DNA of 64,000 nucleotides, from the NCBI GenBank assembly GCA_029977845.1, contig JAPOKC010000008.1, forward strand, positions 24,599 through 88,598, written 5' to 3'. Both the position numbers and the translations under genes were made by a program. Below are positions 36,938-49,306 of the stretch, piece after piece (within the stretch, counting starts at the first letter, position 1; each line of letters opens with the position of its first letter). This stretch comes from Mycobacteriaceae bacterium (GTDB taxonomy: Bacteria > Actinomycetota > Actinomycetes > Mycobacteriales > Mycobacteriaceae). Under the pieces are notes generated by a model. It was not told where the DNA came from. It saw only the letters and a list, made by a program, of their open reading frames with translations, and ran no database searches.

Positions 36938-38538
36938 GGCCGGGAAGCGATGTCGTCTGCGATATCGCTGGGCTGGTCGGGGATCACCAGGTTGACCGGT
37001 CGAGCCAGTTGAGTCGGCGCGGTACGACCGCGCAATTCGACGACCTCGCCGACGGTCCAGCGCAGCGCCTCGGAGTCCAGTGCCGCGCTGACCGCCACGG
37101 CCGAGGCCAGGACGTGGCCCGGTTCGAGTTTCGCCAGTTCGGTCAGCCGGGCCGCCTCGTTGACCGGATCGCCGATGACGGTGTATTCGAAGCGGGCCTG
37201 CGCGCCGATATGCCCGGCGATCGCGCGGCCCGCCGAGACACCGATGCCGAATTCGGTCTTGTCGAGAACGGTCACCAGTTCGTCGTGCAGTTCCCGGGCC
37301 GCGGCGAGCGCCGAACCGGAGGCGTCGGGGTGTTCGATGGGAGCGCCGAAGACGCAGAGTGCGGCATCGCCGAGGAATTTGTTGACGAAGCCGCCGTACT
37401 CCTGCACAGTGTCGACGACGACGCGGAAGAACTCGTTGAGCAATTCGACGACCTCGGCGGGCGGGCGGGTCGCAGCCAACTGGGTCGAGCCCACCAGATC
37501 GACGAAGAGCACGGCGACATCGCGTTCCTGGCCGCCCAGTTCGGTACCGCGCTCCAGCGCGCGGCGGGCGACATCCTCGCCGACGTAGCGGCCGAACAGG
37601 TCGCGCATCCGCTGGCGTTCGGACAGTTCGCGCACCATGTCGTTGAAGCCGGACTGCAGCAGTCCGAGTTCGGATGCGTCGTAGATCTGCATGTGCGCGT
37701 TGTAGTTTCCGCGCTGCACCTCGCCGAGTGCCCAGCGCAACTGCCGCAGCGGATCGGAGATCGCCATCGCCGACAGGATGTTGCCGAGCAGGCCGACCAC
37801 CAACGCGGCGATGGCCATCAGCAGGATCGGGGTGAACAGGCTCTCCGGCGGCGAGTCCAGCAGTGAGAACTTGGTGGCCATCACCGACAGGATGATCATC
37901 AACAGCGGTACACCGGTTGACAGCGTCCAGGTGAGCACCAGCCGCAGCACCACTCCTGACCGGCGGAATGATTCGGGGATACCGCCGCGTAGTGCGGCGA
38001 CGGCAACCGGTCGAAGTACCCGCTCGGATTGCAGATAGCCGATGATCGCGGTGGCGGTCGCTCCCAGCAGGATCGCGACGGCCAGAACAGGCGCGGCGTG
38101 GCTTGCGACCGGCCAGCTGGCGCCGATGAACACCGCCGCGCCGCCCAGCCAGAGCGTCATGCTGGTGATCGAGCGGTAGGCCGGCATGCGCAGCACCCGC
38201 AGCCGGGCCTGCTCGGTGGTGACCGGGTCGTCGTCGCTGAGCAGCGAGTCGCGGCGCTGCCACCGGAACACCGGTCGCAATAGAACGAGACTGATCAAGG
38301 AGCCGACGGCGAAGGCGAAGACCAGATAGGTCAAGAAGATCGCCAGGTTGGCCGGCGGCAGATCCTGAAGTTTGATGCGATCGGCCGGTGGCAGGCCGAA
38401 CCGGAGGAATCCCAGCACCAGCAGTCCGCCGATGATGTCGGCCTGCAGGATTCCCAGGGAGTAGACCGCCCACGGGGTACGCACCACCCAGCGGACGAAT
38501 TCACTCACCCGCCCGCGCGTCCTGGGCGCGGTATCCAC
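36934..38538 (-). CDS. Membrane adenylate cyclase with HAMP domain (Rv3645-like)
   Basis: This 534-residue class III cyclase has six membrane helices (about 20-250), a HAMP domain (ISDPLRQLRWALGEVQRGNY near 262), and a catalytic domain with metal-binding Asp in FVDLVGST near 340 and KFLGDAALCVFG near 388. It makes cAMP from ATP. M. tuberculosis Rv3645 is a main source of cAMP, linked to fatty-acid metabolism and drug tolerance. Its sensor Crp is encoded at 12.5-13.2 kb. The start is GTG 38538. Stops of this gene and topA overlap by four bases. It is divergent from holB. Confidence 0.93.
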
Positions 38539-38632
38539 TCATCTACCGTAGCGGTCGGGGGCGATCCAGCCGAACCGTGGAGCGGCGGTCGGGGCCTGTT
38601 CGTGTCGCCGCCGCGCAGTAGTCTGACTACCG

Positions 38633-39844
38633 ATGTCTGGGGTTTTCGCACGGCTTGTCGGCCAGAGCGCGGTGGAGTCGGAGTTGGTGGCTGCCGCGAT
38701 GGCGGCACGCAGTGATTCAACTCACGGTGCCGGGTCCGGTTCTATGACCCACGCCTGGCTGATCACCGGCCCACCCGGATCGGGCCGCTCGATTGCCGCG
38801 CTGTGCTTCGCCGCCGCACTGCAGTGCACCGAGGAGGGCGCGGCGGGTTGCGGTCAGTGCCGGGCGTGCACGACGACGATGGCCGGTACCCACGCCGACG
38901 TCCGGCGCATCGTTCCGGAGGGCCTCTCCATCGGCGTCGAGGAGATGCGCGCGATCGTCGCCACCGCATCCCGGCGGCCGAGTACCGGCCGATGGCAGAT
39001 CGTCGTGATCGAAGACGCCGACCGGCTGACCGAGGGTGCAGCCAACGCACTGCTCAAAGTTGTGGAGGAGCCACCCCCGGCCACGGTGTTCCTGTTGTGC
39101 GCCCCTTCGGTGGATCCGGAGGACATCGCGATCACACTGCGGTCCCGGTGCCGGCACGTGGCACTGGTGACGCCGTCGGCCGCCGCCATCGCGCAGGTGC
39201 TGATGGACGTCGACGGTCTGAACGTCGAGGACGCCCGGTGGGCGGCCGCTGCAGGCGGCGGGCACGTGGGCCGGGCGCGGCGGCTGGCCACCGATCCGGA
39301 TGCCAGGGCCCGCCGGGCCAGGGCGCTGAGCCTGGCGCGGGACGCGGCGACCCCGTCGCGCGCCTACGCGGCGGCCGAGGAACTTGTCGCCACCGCCGAG
39401 GCGGAGGCCAAGGCGATCAACGAGGGACGCGATGAGGCCGAGGCCGAACAACTGCGTACCGCACTGGGCGCCGGTGGCACCGGCAAGGGCACGGCGGGAG
39501 CGCTGCGCGGCGCCGCGGGTGCGATCAAGGACCTCGAGAAGCGGCAGAAGTCACGGAACACCCGGGCCTCGCGTGACGCCCTGGACCGCGCGCTGATCGA
39601 CCTCGCTACATATTTCCGCGATGCGCTGGTGGTCTCCAGTGGGGCGGCCGGGGTCGCGGCCAACCATCCGGATATGGCCGACCGGGTGGCGGCCATGGCC
39701 GACCACGCCTCCCCGGATCGGCTGCTGCGTTGTATCGAGGCCGTGCTGACCTGCCGCGAGGCGCTGGCCACGAACGTCAAACCGAAATTCGCGGTGGACG
39801 CCCTGGTCGCGACCGTGGGTCAGGCCCTGCGTCCGGACGGGTAG
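38633..39844 (+). CDS. holB: DNA polymerase III delta' subunit
   Basis: This 403-residue clamp-loader subunit has an N-terminal AAA+ fold with a degenerate P-loop GPPGSGRS near 43-50 (Arg for Lys, so no ATPase, as usual for delta'), a zinc module with cysteines in CTEEGAAGCGQCRAC near 64-79, and the sensor DADRLTEGAANALLKVVEEPP near 122. The C-terminal helical part builds the pentamer collar. A TAGTCT box sits 8 bases before ATG 38633, within the small palindrome GTAGTCTGACTAC. In M. tuberculosis the gene (Rv3644c) is also followed by tRNA-Thr. Confidence 0.93.
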   Translation: MSGVFARLVGQSAVESELVAAAMAARSDSTHGAGSGSMTHAWLITGPPGSGRSIAALCFAAALQCTEEGAAGCGQCRACTTTMAGTHADVRRIVPEGLSIGVEEMRAIVATASRRPSTGRWQIVVIEDADRLTEGAANALLKVVEEPPPATVFLLCAPSVDPEDIAITLRSRCRHVALVTPSAAAIAQVLMDVDGLNVEDARWAAAAGGGHVGRARRLATDPDARARRARALSLARDAATPSRAYAAAEELVATAEAEAKAINEGRDEAEAEQLRTALGAGGTGKGTAGALRGAAGAIKDLEKRQKSRNTRASRDALDRALIDLATYFRDALVVSSGAAGVAANHPDMADRVAAMADHASPDRLLRCIEAVLTCREALATNVKPKFAVDALVATVGQALRPDG

Positions 39845-39900
39845 ACTCATGCGCTGGCTCCACGAGATGCTCTTCACGCAAGCGCTCATCGCGGTGCCGC

Positions 39901-39976
39901 GCCGCCTTAGCTCAGTCGGTAGAGCGATTCACTCGTAATGAATAGGTCAGGGGTTCGATTCCCCTAGGCGGCTCCA
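39901..39976 (+). tRNA. tRNA-Thr (anticodon CGT), CCA encoded
   Basis: A full cloverleaf is visible: acceptor GCCGCCT / AGGCGGC, D arm GCTCAGTCGGTAGAGC, anticodon stem ATTCA / TGAAT with loop CTCGTAA (anticodon CGT), T arm GTTCGATTC, discriminator T, then CCA. It reads ACG. It is 56 bases after holB and marks the left edge of a variable region. Confidence 0.97.
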
Positions 39977-39983
39977 TCTCTGC

Positions 39984-40505
39984 TCAACCGGCGTCGAGGA
40001 CGTCCGGGACCGCGATGTCGTCGCGGGCGATCGAACGCGGGAAGCACGGTGAACTCGCCTGCAGCGTGGGCGGGTGAGCCTCCGCGGCAGCGACGATCTG
40101 TAATCGGTAGCCGTCCGGTGAGTGGCCGAACCGGTTGGGTGTGCGGAACCCCGCGCGCTGCTGAACCTCCCAGCCCCAGCTGCGCCAGATGTCACCGACC
40201 ATCGCGACGGCGTCGTCCGTCCCATGGTCGCCGGGAACCCTCAGTTCACCGATGGTGTGGAACCGCACCGATGCGCCTGGTCCCGGCACGCCGTCACCGC
40301 AGTAGCTGTTGTGTCCGGCCCCCGCGTACCGGGTGGCATCGAGCACGGACCCCGGTGGCAGGGCCGCCAGCGTGCGCCGCAGGTGTCCGATGACGGTGTC
40401 CTGGGCCTGGTGTTGAGATTGAACGGCTGGGCCGGCGATCTGTTGCGCGTTGCAAGCGGCCACCGCGAGAACACCGACGTAGCAGAGGATCATTCCGGTT
40501 CTCAC
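39984..40505 (-). CDS. Putative lipoprotein, conserved hypothetical
   Basis: This 173-residue protein has a signal peptide and lipobox VAAC at residues 15-18 (MRTGMILCYVGVLAVAAC), so it is probably lipid-anchored. The mature part has a helix (HLRRTLAALPPG), a Cys pair in YCGDG and ASSPCF, and IWRSWGWEV. It is the last gene of a three-gene run with the hydrolase and the small helical gene, the upstream stop overlapping its start (GTGA). Position ends 7 bases from tRNA-Thr. I do not recognise a known family. Confidence 0.75.
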   Translation of the reverse strand: MRTGMILCYVGVLAVAACNAQQIAGPAVQSQHQAQDTVIGHLRRTLAALPPGSVLDATRYAGAGHNSYCGDGVPGPGASVRFHTIGELRVPGDHGTDDAVAMVGDIWRSWGWEVQQRAGFRTPNRFGHSPDGYRLQIVAAAEAHPPTLQASSPCFPRSIARDDIAVPDVLDAG

Positions 40506-42094
40506 CGTCGCACCGCCGTCGGCGCCAGTCCGGCGATGACGGCGCCCATGTTGGACAGACCGGGATTGCCCTCATCCCAGTAACTTCCGTGCGCCGACAC
40601 CCCCGGCAGCAGACCTGCCGAATAGGGAAATGCCGAACCGGGATTCGTCGCGAGCCTGGTGGCCCCGTAGTCGTCGGCGTTCGGGTCGGCGCCCAGGGTC
40701 AGACTCGTGACCAGACTGATCGGATCGTTGGCCGCGGTCATCGCATACACCCGGGCCCCGGGTCCCAGTGCCAGGTCGCCGGCATGCCGGCTGAGCATCC
40801 CGGGACTGCCGACGGCGATGACGTTGTCGGCGCCGAGGTGATGACCGCCGGTGGCCGCGGCACCGATCAGGGTCGAGCCGTAGCTGTGCCCGATGACGGT
40901 GTCGACGGCCTCCGGCCCGCGATGTGAAGCGTGCATACCGTCGAGATAGGTGTCCAATGCCGCCCCGCCGCCGCGGGCGCGGTCCGGCCAGGCCGCCTCG
41001 GTCAGGGTCATCGGCCGGTCGTAACCGAGCCAGGTCGTCACCGACACCTCGGTGGTCGCCAGCGTTGGATCGGCGTCGAGGGCGGCCTGGAACATGTCCC
41101 GGGACTTTCGGCTGCTGTCATCGATGGCGGCCAGATCCTGACCGGTGCCCGGAACGAAGATCGCCGTACGCGTTGCGGTGTCCGGATCTCCCATCGACAC
41201 CGCCGCATGTCCCCGGTCGTCGATGAGGCCGAGCAGTCGGGGCACTCCGCCGGCCGCGTCCAGCGATTGCCGGACCGTCTCGTATCCGTCGAGCCGGCGC
41301 CGCGCTGTCGCGAGTGCGGGCATCAGTGTCTGGATCTCGCCGGTGGTCTCGGCGCTGTGATCGCCCATATAGGCCCGCGCCGCGAGATCGTCGAATCGGG
41401 TCTGCAGCGCATCGACATCGGCCTGGGCCGCGGCCTGCAATCGGTTCAGGTGTACCCGGTTGTAGGCGTCGCGCTCGGCGAACGGCATCCCGGGATGATT
41501 GCCGATCGACTCATCGTGCTGGAAGGCACGGTCCTTCTCCTGTGACGACAGGGCAGTCCACACGTCGTTGAATCGCTGTGGGTCGGTGGGCAGTTCCGGC
41601 GGCTGTGCGGCCGGGTTCTTCGGAAACTGTTGTAATCCCGTTGCAGTGAGGGTGATTTCAGACGCCACCTGAGCATCGACGGCGAAGAGATCCGCAAGCC
41701 GTGATGCCATCATGCCGGTCAGTACCGGATCATCGGGTGAGACGGTGAAGTCCTCGGCGACGGAGAAACCGGCTCGTTGCGCGGTGGCCACGACATCCAG
41801 GACCGCCCGCCTGGCCCCGGCGATCCGCTCCGCGCCACGTCCGGCGATCGAAGCGGCCACGTGTAGACGGTCGGCGTGACCGATCGCTTCGAGGTGATCG
41901 GAGGCCGCGCGGCCGGCCGCGTGATCAGCGGCGGCGCCGTCCCAGTGGGTGCCGCCCGGACTCGCGATCTCGCGATGCAATGCGCTGAAGGCCTCCTCCC
42001 ACGACGTGGCGGTCGATGTCCACCGCGCCGCCGCTGCGATGAGGTGATCGGTGTCCCATCGGCGCACGGCGCTCAGGGTGGGAACGCGGGTCAT
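40502..42094 (-). CDS. Alpha/beta hydrolase, DUF1023, with ESX-type helical N-terminus
   Basis: This 530-residue protein has an N-terminal helical region (about 1-190) with W-rich amphipathic helices resembling WXG100/ESX substrate helical bundles, then a DUF1023 alpha/beta hydrolase domain with nucleophile GHSYGS near 405. Such DUF1023 proteins in mycobacteria often sit beside small helical type VII partners. It starts at ATG 42094, overlapping the stop of the small gene (ATGA). The catalytic substrate is unknown; esterase or lipase action is a family-level guess. Confidence 0.85.
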   Translation of the reverse strand: MTRVPTLSAVRRWDTDHLIAAAARWTSTATSWEEAFSALHREIASPGGTHWDGAAADHAAGRAASDHLEAIGHADRLHVAASIAGRGAERIAGARRAVLDVVATAQRAGFSVAEDFTVSPDDPVLTGMMASRLADLFAVDAQVASEITLTATGLQQFPKNPAAQPPELPTDPQRFNDVWTALSSQEKDRAFQHDESIGNHPGMPFAERDAYNRVHLNRLQAAAQADVDALQTRFDDLAARAYMGDHSAETTGEIQTLMPALATARRRLDGYETVRQSLDAAGGVPRLLGLIDDRGHAAVSMGDPDTATRTAIFVPGTGQDLAAIDDSSRKSRDMFQAALDADPTLATTEVSVTTWLGYDRPMTLTEAAWPDRARGGGAALDTYLDGMHASHRGPEAVDTVIGHSYGSTLIGAAATGGHHLGADNVIAVGSPGMLSRHAGDLALGPGARVYAMTAANDPISLVTSLTLGADPNADDYGATRLATNPGSAFPYSAGLLPGVSAHGSYWDEGNPGLSNMGAVIAGLAPTAVRR

Positions 42095-42378
42095 GACGGC
42101 CGCATCGCGCTATCGGCGAGCGCGGCCGCCGAAACGTCATCGGCGTTGCGATGGACATCCGCGGCCTCATCGAGGAGACCGGCGATGTCACGCAGGCGGT
42201 GGGCGAGGTCGTCGGCCGCGATGCGGACTGCGGCGTCCAGGGCATCGGCTGCGGCCACCGTCGCGAAGATCGATTCGCCCGCAATCGGTACGTGTGTGCC
42301 GGACAGTTCCGATGACCACGCACGGCACCGGCCGGCCAGTCGGTGAAGGCCGTCCGGTTCAACCCGCAGGGGATGCAC
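42091..42378 (-). CDS. Small helical protein, possible type VII (ESX-like) partner
   Basis: This 95-residue protein of two long helices has LHRLAGRCRAWSSELS near 10-25, a central break, and ADALDAAVRIAADDLAHRLRDIAGLLDEAAD near 43-73. Size, two-helix pattern and the upstream coupling to a DUF1023 hydrolase fit a WXG100-like or ESX target protein; the WXG itself is not clear (WSS instead). It leads a three-gene run ending at tRNA-Thr. I rate secretion as a hypothesis. Confidence 0.7.
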   Translation of the reverse strand: MHPLRVEPDGLHRLAGRCRAWSSELSGTHVPIAGESIFATVAAADALDAAVRIAADDLAHRLRDIAGLLDEAADVHRNADDVSAAALADSAMRPS

Positions 42379-42546
42379 GGGGCGAAGGTCTCACAGGCTG
42401 TCGGCACACCGATGTTCACGGGATGACGATCTGGGGATGGACGCGGCGCTGTGGACACCGCGAAAGTCGTCATCACCGCATCTCAACGGTGTTTTTTCAG
42501 ATCCGCGAGGGCAAAACTTGTCAGACTCCTGCGAGAAAATGGCGTT

Positions 42547-43074
42547 ATGTATGAGACGACACCGTATGAGTCGACACCGCACGCGATGACGCCGCAGGAG
42601 ACGCTGCCTGAACTGCCCGCCGACATCGACTTGTCGGATCTCGATGACCCGATGACCGGCGTCATCGCCGTCGAACTGTCCCATCTCCTGGTGCGGCACT
42701 GCCTGCGATCGGCCGAGCTGCTGGTCAGCGATCTCGCCGCCAAGGAGGCATTCCTGCGCGGGGCCGGGGGGCCGGAGGTGGCAACACGCCTTTTCGCGAT
42801 GCGGCTGTTCCAGCAGATCGACGCCGCCGTCTACTACCGGCTGCGCAGCTGTGTGGCGCGGGAGCACATCGCCGCGGCACAGGCGCGCACCGAAGACCTG
42901 CTGCGGGCGCAGTTGTCCGATGTGGTCGGTACCGCGGTGAGTTATCTGCTCAGCGACGGCCGCGATATCGCGATTCAGATGACGGCCGTCGCCGCCACCA
43001 TGGCCGGCAAGGAACTGCTCACCGCGATGCCGGCGATCATCGCGGAGTTCCAGTCGAGTGCAGAGGCTTGCTGA
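42547..43074 (+). CDS. Hypothetical protein, orphan
   Basis: This 175-residue protein starts at ATG 42547 (MYETTPYESTP), with a Thr/Pro-rich beginning, DLSDLDDP, and then long helices (VATRLFAMRLFQQIDAAVYYRLRS near 80, AQARTEDLLRAQLSDVVG near 110). The frame is open further up to 42451, but codons there look unlike coding. I recognise no family. It converges with the Rv3635-like gene. Composition matches the rest of the window. It lies in the variable stretch between tRNA-Thr and Rv3635. Confidence 0.6.
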   Translation: MYETTPYESTPHAMTPQETLPELPADIDLSDLDDPMTGVIAVELSHLLVRHCLRSAELLVSDLAAKEAFLRGAGGPEVATRLFAMRLFQQIDAAVYYRLRSCVAREHIAAAQARTEDLLRAQLSDVVGTAVSYLLSDGRDIAIQMTAVAATMAGKELLTAMPAIIAEFQSSAEAC

Positions 43075-43078
43075 TCGT

Positions 43079-46191
<3,113 letters not shown>

Positions 46192-46195
<4 letters not shown>

Positions 46196-46899
46196 CGGCG
46201 CAGCCTTCCTCGCAGGAATCCGTCGAAGACGATGTTCACCCCGTTGAGCAAGGGCTGCCCCTTGGACAACGAGTATTCGGTGTAGAGGATCTCGACGGGC
46301 TCTTCGGCCACCCGCCAATGGTTTTCACCGATCAGCTCGATGAATTCACTGGCGTGGCTCATACCGTTCATGGTCAGGTTCAGATCGTCGGCGACCGTCT
46401 TGTTGAACACCCGCAGACCGTTGTGGGCGTCGGTGAGATGCAGGCGCCGGCTGGTCGGGCTCAGCCAGGCGGCGGCGCGCAGGATGAGCCGTTTGAGCGG
46501 CGGTGTGCGGCTGATGGTGGATCCGGCGAACCGGGTGCCGATCACGATGTCGACGTCACCGCGCGAGAGCCGTTCGATCATCGTCAGGACGTCCTTGACC
46601 CGGTGCTGGCCGTCGGCGTCGAAGGTGGCGAACACCTCGGCGCCCGGCTGGTTGCGGGCGTACTCGACGCCGGTCTGGATGGCCGCGCCCTGGCCGAGGT
46701 TCACCGGGTGGCGCACCACGTGGGCGCCGGCCCGCAGCGCCGTATCGCCGGTGTCGTCCCGGCTGCCGTCGTCGACACAGACCACATTGGCGAATGCCGA
46801 GCGCAGATCCGCGACGACCTCGCCGATGACCTGAGCTTCGTTGAATGCCGGAACGACGATCCAGACGGCCCCGTGCTGAGAGTGAGTGTCTATGCCCAC
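46192..46899 (-). CDS. ppgS: Glycosyltransferase family 2, polyprenol-phosphate type (PpgS/Rv3631-like)
   Basis: This 235-residue GT2 enzyme has the nucleotide-binding block VVPAFNE near 18, VCVDDGSRDDT near 45, and the metal motif FDADGQH near 95, followed by GTRF and HNGLRVF, as in DPM1/PpgS enzymes. M. tuberculosis Rv3631 makes polyprenyl-phosphate N-acetylgalactosamine used to decorate arabinogalactan. The start is GTG 46899, 23 bases after the upstream stop. It is translationally coupled to DUF2304. The exact sugar here is inferred. Confidence 0.83.
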
Positions 46900-46922
46900 A
46901 AAACTACATTCTGCGGGCTGAT

Positions 46923-48158
46923 TTACGTGTCGGCGCGAGCCAGCGCGGTCAGGTGAACCGCGATCCCGACCAGCGGTCCGCAGACCAGCGCCAGCACCGT
47001 CCGGGTCTGAAGGCCGATCGGCAGGGCCAGCAGTGCGGTGGCGGTGACGGTCGCACCGATCCAGCCGATCGCGTAGGCCCGCTGCAGGGCGGCGGCCACC
47101 GTGGCCGAACCGGTCACCGTGAGAAGTGCGACCGACACCGCTCCGGCCGTCAGCCACGCCAGCAGGGCGCCACCGATCTGATAACCGGGGCCGAAGGCCG
47201 TCCGCAACAGCCACGGACCCAGCAGTCCGGCAGCCACCACCCCGACCGCCCCGACCGCGAGGATGACGGCCGAGGGCTTGAGCAACGAGCGCAACCGGTT
47301 GCCCCGGTGATCCACGAAGTAGGCGATCAGGTTGCCCTGCATGCCGGTCAGCGGCACCAGCAGTGGTGCGCGAGTGAGCGTCACCGCGAGGATCACCACC
47401 CCGCCGGCCGCACCGAGCTCAGCCGAGGTGGCCTTCAGCAGAACCGGAAAGCCCATCACCAGGATCGATCCGGCGCCGGCCGCGGCGATCGAGTGGGCCG
47501 CTCCGTTGAGAAAGGAAGCCGGACTGCCTGCCGTGCGCAATCCGGCCGTCGCACGGGCCGAGGGGGACAACGCCAGCAGCAGCAGCCACGCGACCGCCCC
47601 GGCGCAAGTAGCCCACAGGAACCCGGCCAGTCCCCAGCCGAGGAGAAAGGTCGCCGCCGCCACCGCCACTCTGATCATCGCGTCGGTGACCATCAACGAT
47701 CCGTACTGCGTCCAGTGCCCGGTCCCGGCGAGCATGCCTAGCAGCGTGGCGTGCAGACAGAACCCGCCCAGCCCGACCGCCAGCAGGCCCACCGACAGCG
47801 CACGCTGCTCGACGAACACGTGCGGGGACCACAGTGGGGAACTCCCGGCGATCAGCACCGTCGCGACGAACCCCGTCACGGCGGCCACTCGCATCGGGTA
47901 GGTGGACGGACCACCGCCCAGACCGGAGTGCTGGGTCGAACGCACCTCGCGGGTGGCCTCCTGCAGCAGGCCGTTGGCCGAACCGGTGAACAACCCGAAC
48001 GCGCCCCAGAACACACCGAACACCGCGAAGCCGGTTGGGTCCAGTTTGCGCGCCGCCAGGTACAGCACGGCGTAGCCGCACAGCGCGGTGACAGCGGTGG
48101 CGATTCCGACCCTTGCCACACTGTTGCGCGCAACCGGCCCAACCTCTGGCGTCGCCAC
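46923..48158 (-). CDS. MOP/Wzx-like polytopic membrane protein, putative flippase (Rv3630-like)
   Basis: This 411-residue integral membrane protein has 11-12 helices and only short loops. The topology (paired helices with few charges, GFAVFGVFWGAFGLF near 40) resembles polysaccharide flippases of the MOP group. It is the first gene of the minus-strand run with ppgS and DUF2304, so it may translocate the polyprenyl-linked sugar. The start is GTG 48158; a TAGGAT box lies 8 bases upstream. The flippase role is a hypothesis. Confidence 0.75.
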   Translation of the reverse strand: MATPEVGPVARNSVARVGIATAVTALCGYAVLYLAARKLDPTGFAVFGVFWGAFGLFTGSANGLLQEATREVRSTQHSGLGGGPSTYPMRVAAVTGFVATVLIAGSSPLWSPHVFVEQRALSVGLLAVGLGGFCLHATLLGMLAGTGHWTQYGSLMVTDAMIRVAVAAATFLLGWGLAGFLWATCAGAVAWLLLLALSPSARATAGLRTAGSPASFLNGAAHSIAAAGAGSILVMGFPVLLKATSAELGAAGGVVILAVTLTRAPLLVPLTGMQGNLIAYFVDHRGNRLRSLLKPSAVILAVGAVGVVAAGLLGPWLLRTAFGPGYQIGGALLAWLTAGAVSVALLTVTGSATVAAALQRAYAIGWIGATVTATALLALPIGLQTRTVLALVCGPLVGIAVHLTALARADT

Positions 48159-48210
48159 GTCTGTGAATCCTAGGGCGCGCGGGATCGCCGTACATGAGAC
48201 ACTGACGGGG

Positions 48211-48332
48211 CAGAGGGGAGTATTCCTTCGCCGCGGCGTCGTCACCACGTCGGTCACCTATTGGCCGTCCGGTTCCGCGGGCCGTGTCTTTCGGCGGAAG
48301 AGACCTCGGTCGTGATCGCGTACCGGAGGTCT
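48211..48332 (+). promoter_or_regulatory. yybP-ykoY (Mn2+) riboswitch upstream of terC
   Basis: The leader has the conserved GGGGAGTA (48215-48222), a CGTCA segment (48239-48243 region), and GAGACCT (48300-48306), the marks of the yybP-ykoY aptamer. GAGG at 48213-48217 can pair with CCTC at 48304-48307 as P1. AGACCTC (48301-48307) can instead pair with GAGGTCT (48326-48332), which covers the terC ribosome site GGAGG. The gene behind it is a TerC protein, a usual target of this manganese riboswitch. The design is a translational ON switch. Confidence 0.85.
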
Positions 48333-48337
48333 GTCCT

Positions 48338-49306
48338 GTGAATGTTTCGCTGGGCGAGTGGGCCATCACCTTGGCCGTGACGCTCGCCGTGCTGCTCTTC
48401 GATCTTCTGGTCATCGGCCGCAGCCCTCACGAACCCAGTCGCAGGGAGTGTGTGAGGGCCCTGAGCGTCTACATAGGCCTGGCAATCGCGTTCGGCATCT
48501 GGGTGTGGCAGTTCCACGGCGGCCAGTACGGACTGGAGTTCTTCGCCGGCTGGCTCACCGAGTACAGCCTGTCGGTGGACAACCTGTTCATCTTCATCAT
48601 CATCATGAGCAGCTTCAAAGTGCCCAAGCGATACCAGCAGCAGGCGCTGTTCGTCGGTATCGTGCTGGCGCTGATCTTCCGGGGTGTCTTCATCGCGCTG
48701 GGAGCCGTTGCCATCGAGGAGTTCTCATGGATCTTCTACGTATTCGGCGCCTTCCTGGTGTACACCGCCGTGAAACTGGCGCGCGACACCGAGCACAGTG
48801 ACGACGGGGACAACGCGGTGGTCCGCTTCGCGCGGACCTATCTGAACTCCACCGAGAGCTGGCACGGTCTCAAGCTGTACGTCAAACAGGACAGCAAGCG
48901 GCTGATGACGCCGATGTTCCTGGTGATCGTCGCTTTGGGCACCACCGACCTGCTGTTCGCACTGGACTCGATTCCGGCGATCTACGGCCTCACCAAGGAG
49001 CCCTACCTGGTGTTCACCGCCAACGTGTTCGCCCTGATGGGTCTGCGCCAGCTGTACTTCCTGCTCGGTGATCTGCTCAACCGGCTGGTCTATCTGTCAC
49101 AGGGCCTGGCGTTCATCCTGTTCTTCATCGGCGTCAAACTGCTCCTGCACGCCTTGCACGAGAACGAGGTGCCGTTCATCAACGGCGGTGAGTCGGTGCC
49201 TGTGCCGGAGATCCCGACCCTGCTGAGCCTGGCGGTGATCGTGCTGACCCTCTTCCTGACGATGGTGGCCAGCCTGATCAAGACCCGAATGGATCGGAAG
49301 CGCTAG
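48338..49306 (+). CDS. TerC family membrane protein, probable Mn2+ exporter
   Basis: This 322-residue TerC/Alx-type protein has about nine membrane helices. The conserved acidic sites are visible in YSLSVDNLFIF near 79-89 and LFALDSIPAI near 205-214, which bind the metal in this family. TerC/Alx proteins export or handle manganese, sometimes during protein secretion. GTG 48338 is chosen because it lies 8 bases after GGAGG and just beyond the riboswitch; the longer frame starting at 48284 would run inside the aptamer. It is divergent from the flippase-like gene and converges with the UraD-like gene. Confidence 0.92.
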   Translation: MNVSLGEWAITLAVTLAVLLFDLLVIGRSPHEPSRRECVRALSVYIGLAIAFGIWVWQFHGGQYGLEFFAGWLTEYSLSVDNLFIFIIIMSSFKVPKRYQQQALFVGIVLALIFRGVFIALGAVAIEEFSWIFYVFGAFLVYTAVKLARDTEHSDDGDNAVVRFARTYLNSTESWHGLKLYVKQDSKRLMTPMFLVIVALGTTDLLFALDSIPAIYGLTKEPYLVFTANVFALMGLRQLYFLLGDLLNRLVYLSQGLAFILFFIGVKLLLHALHENEVPFINGGESVPVPEIPTLLSLAVIVLTLFLTMVASLIKTRMDRKR

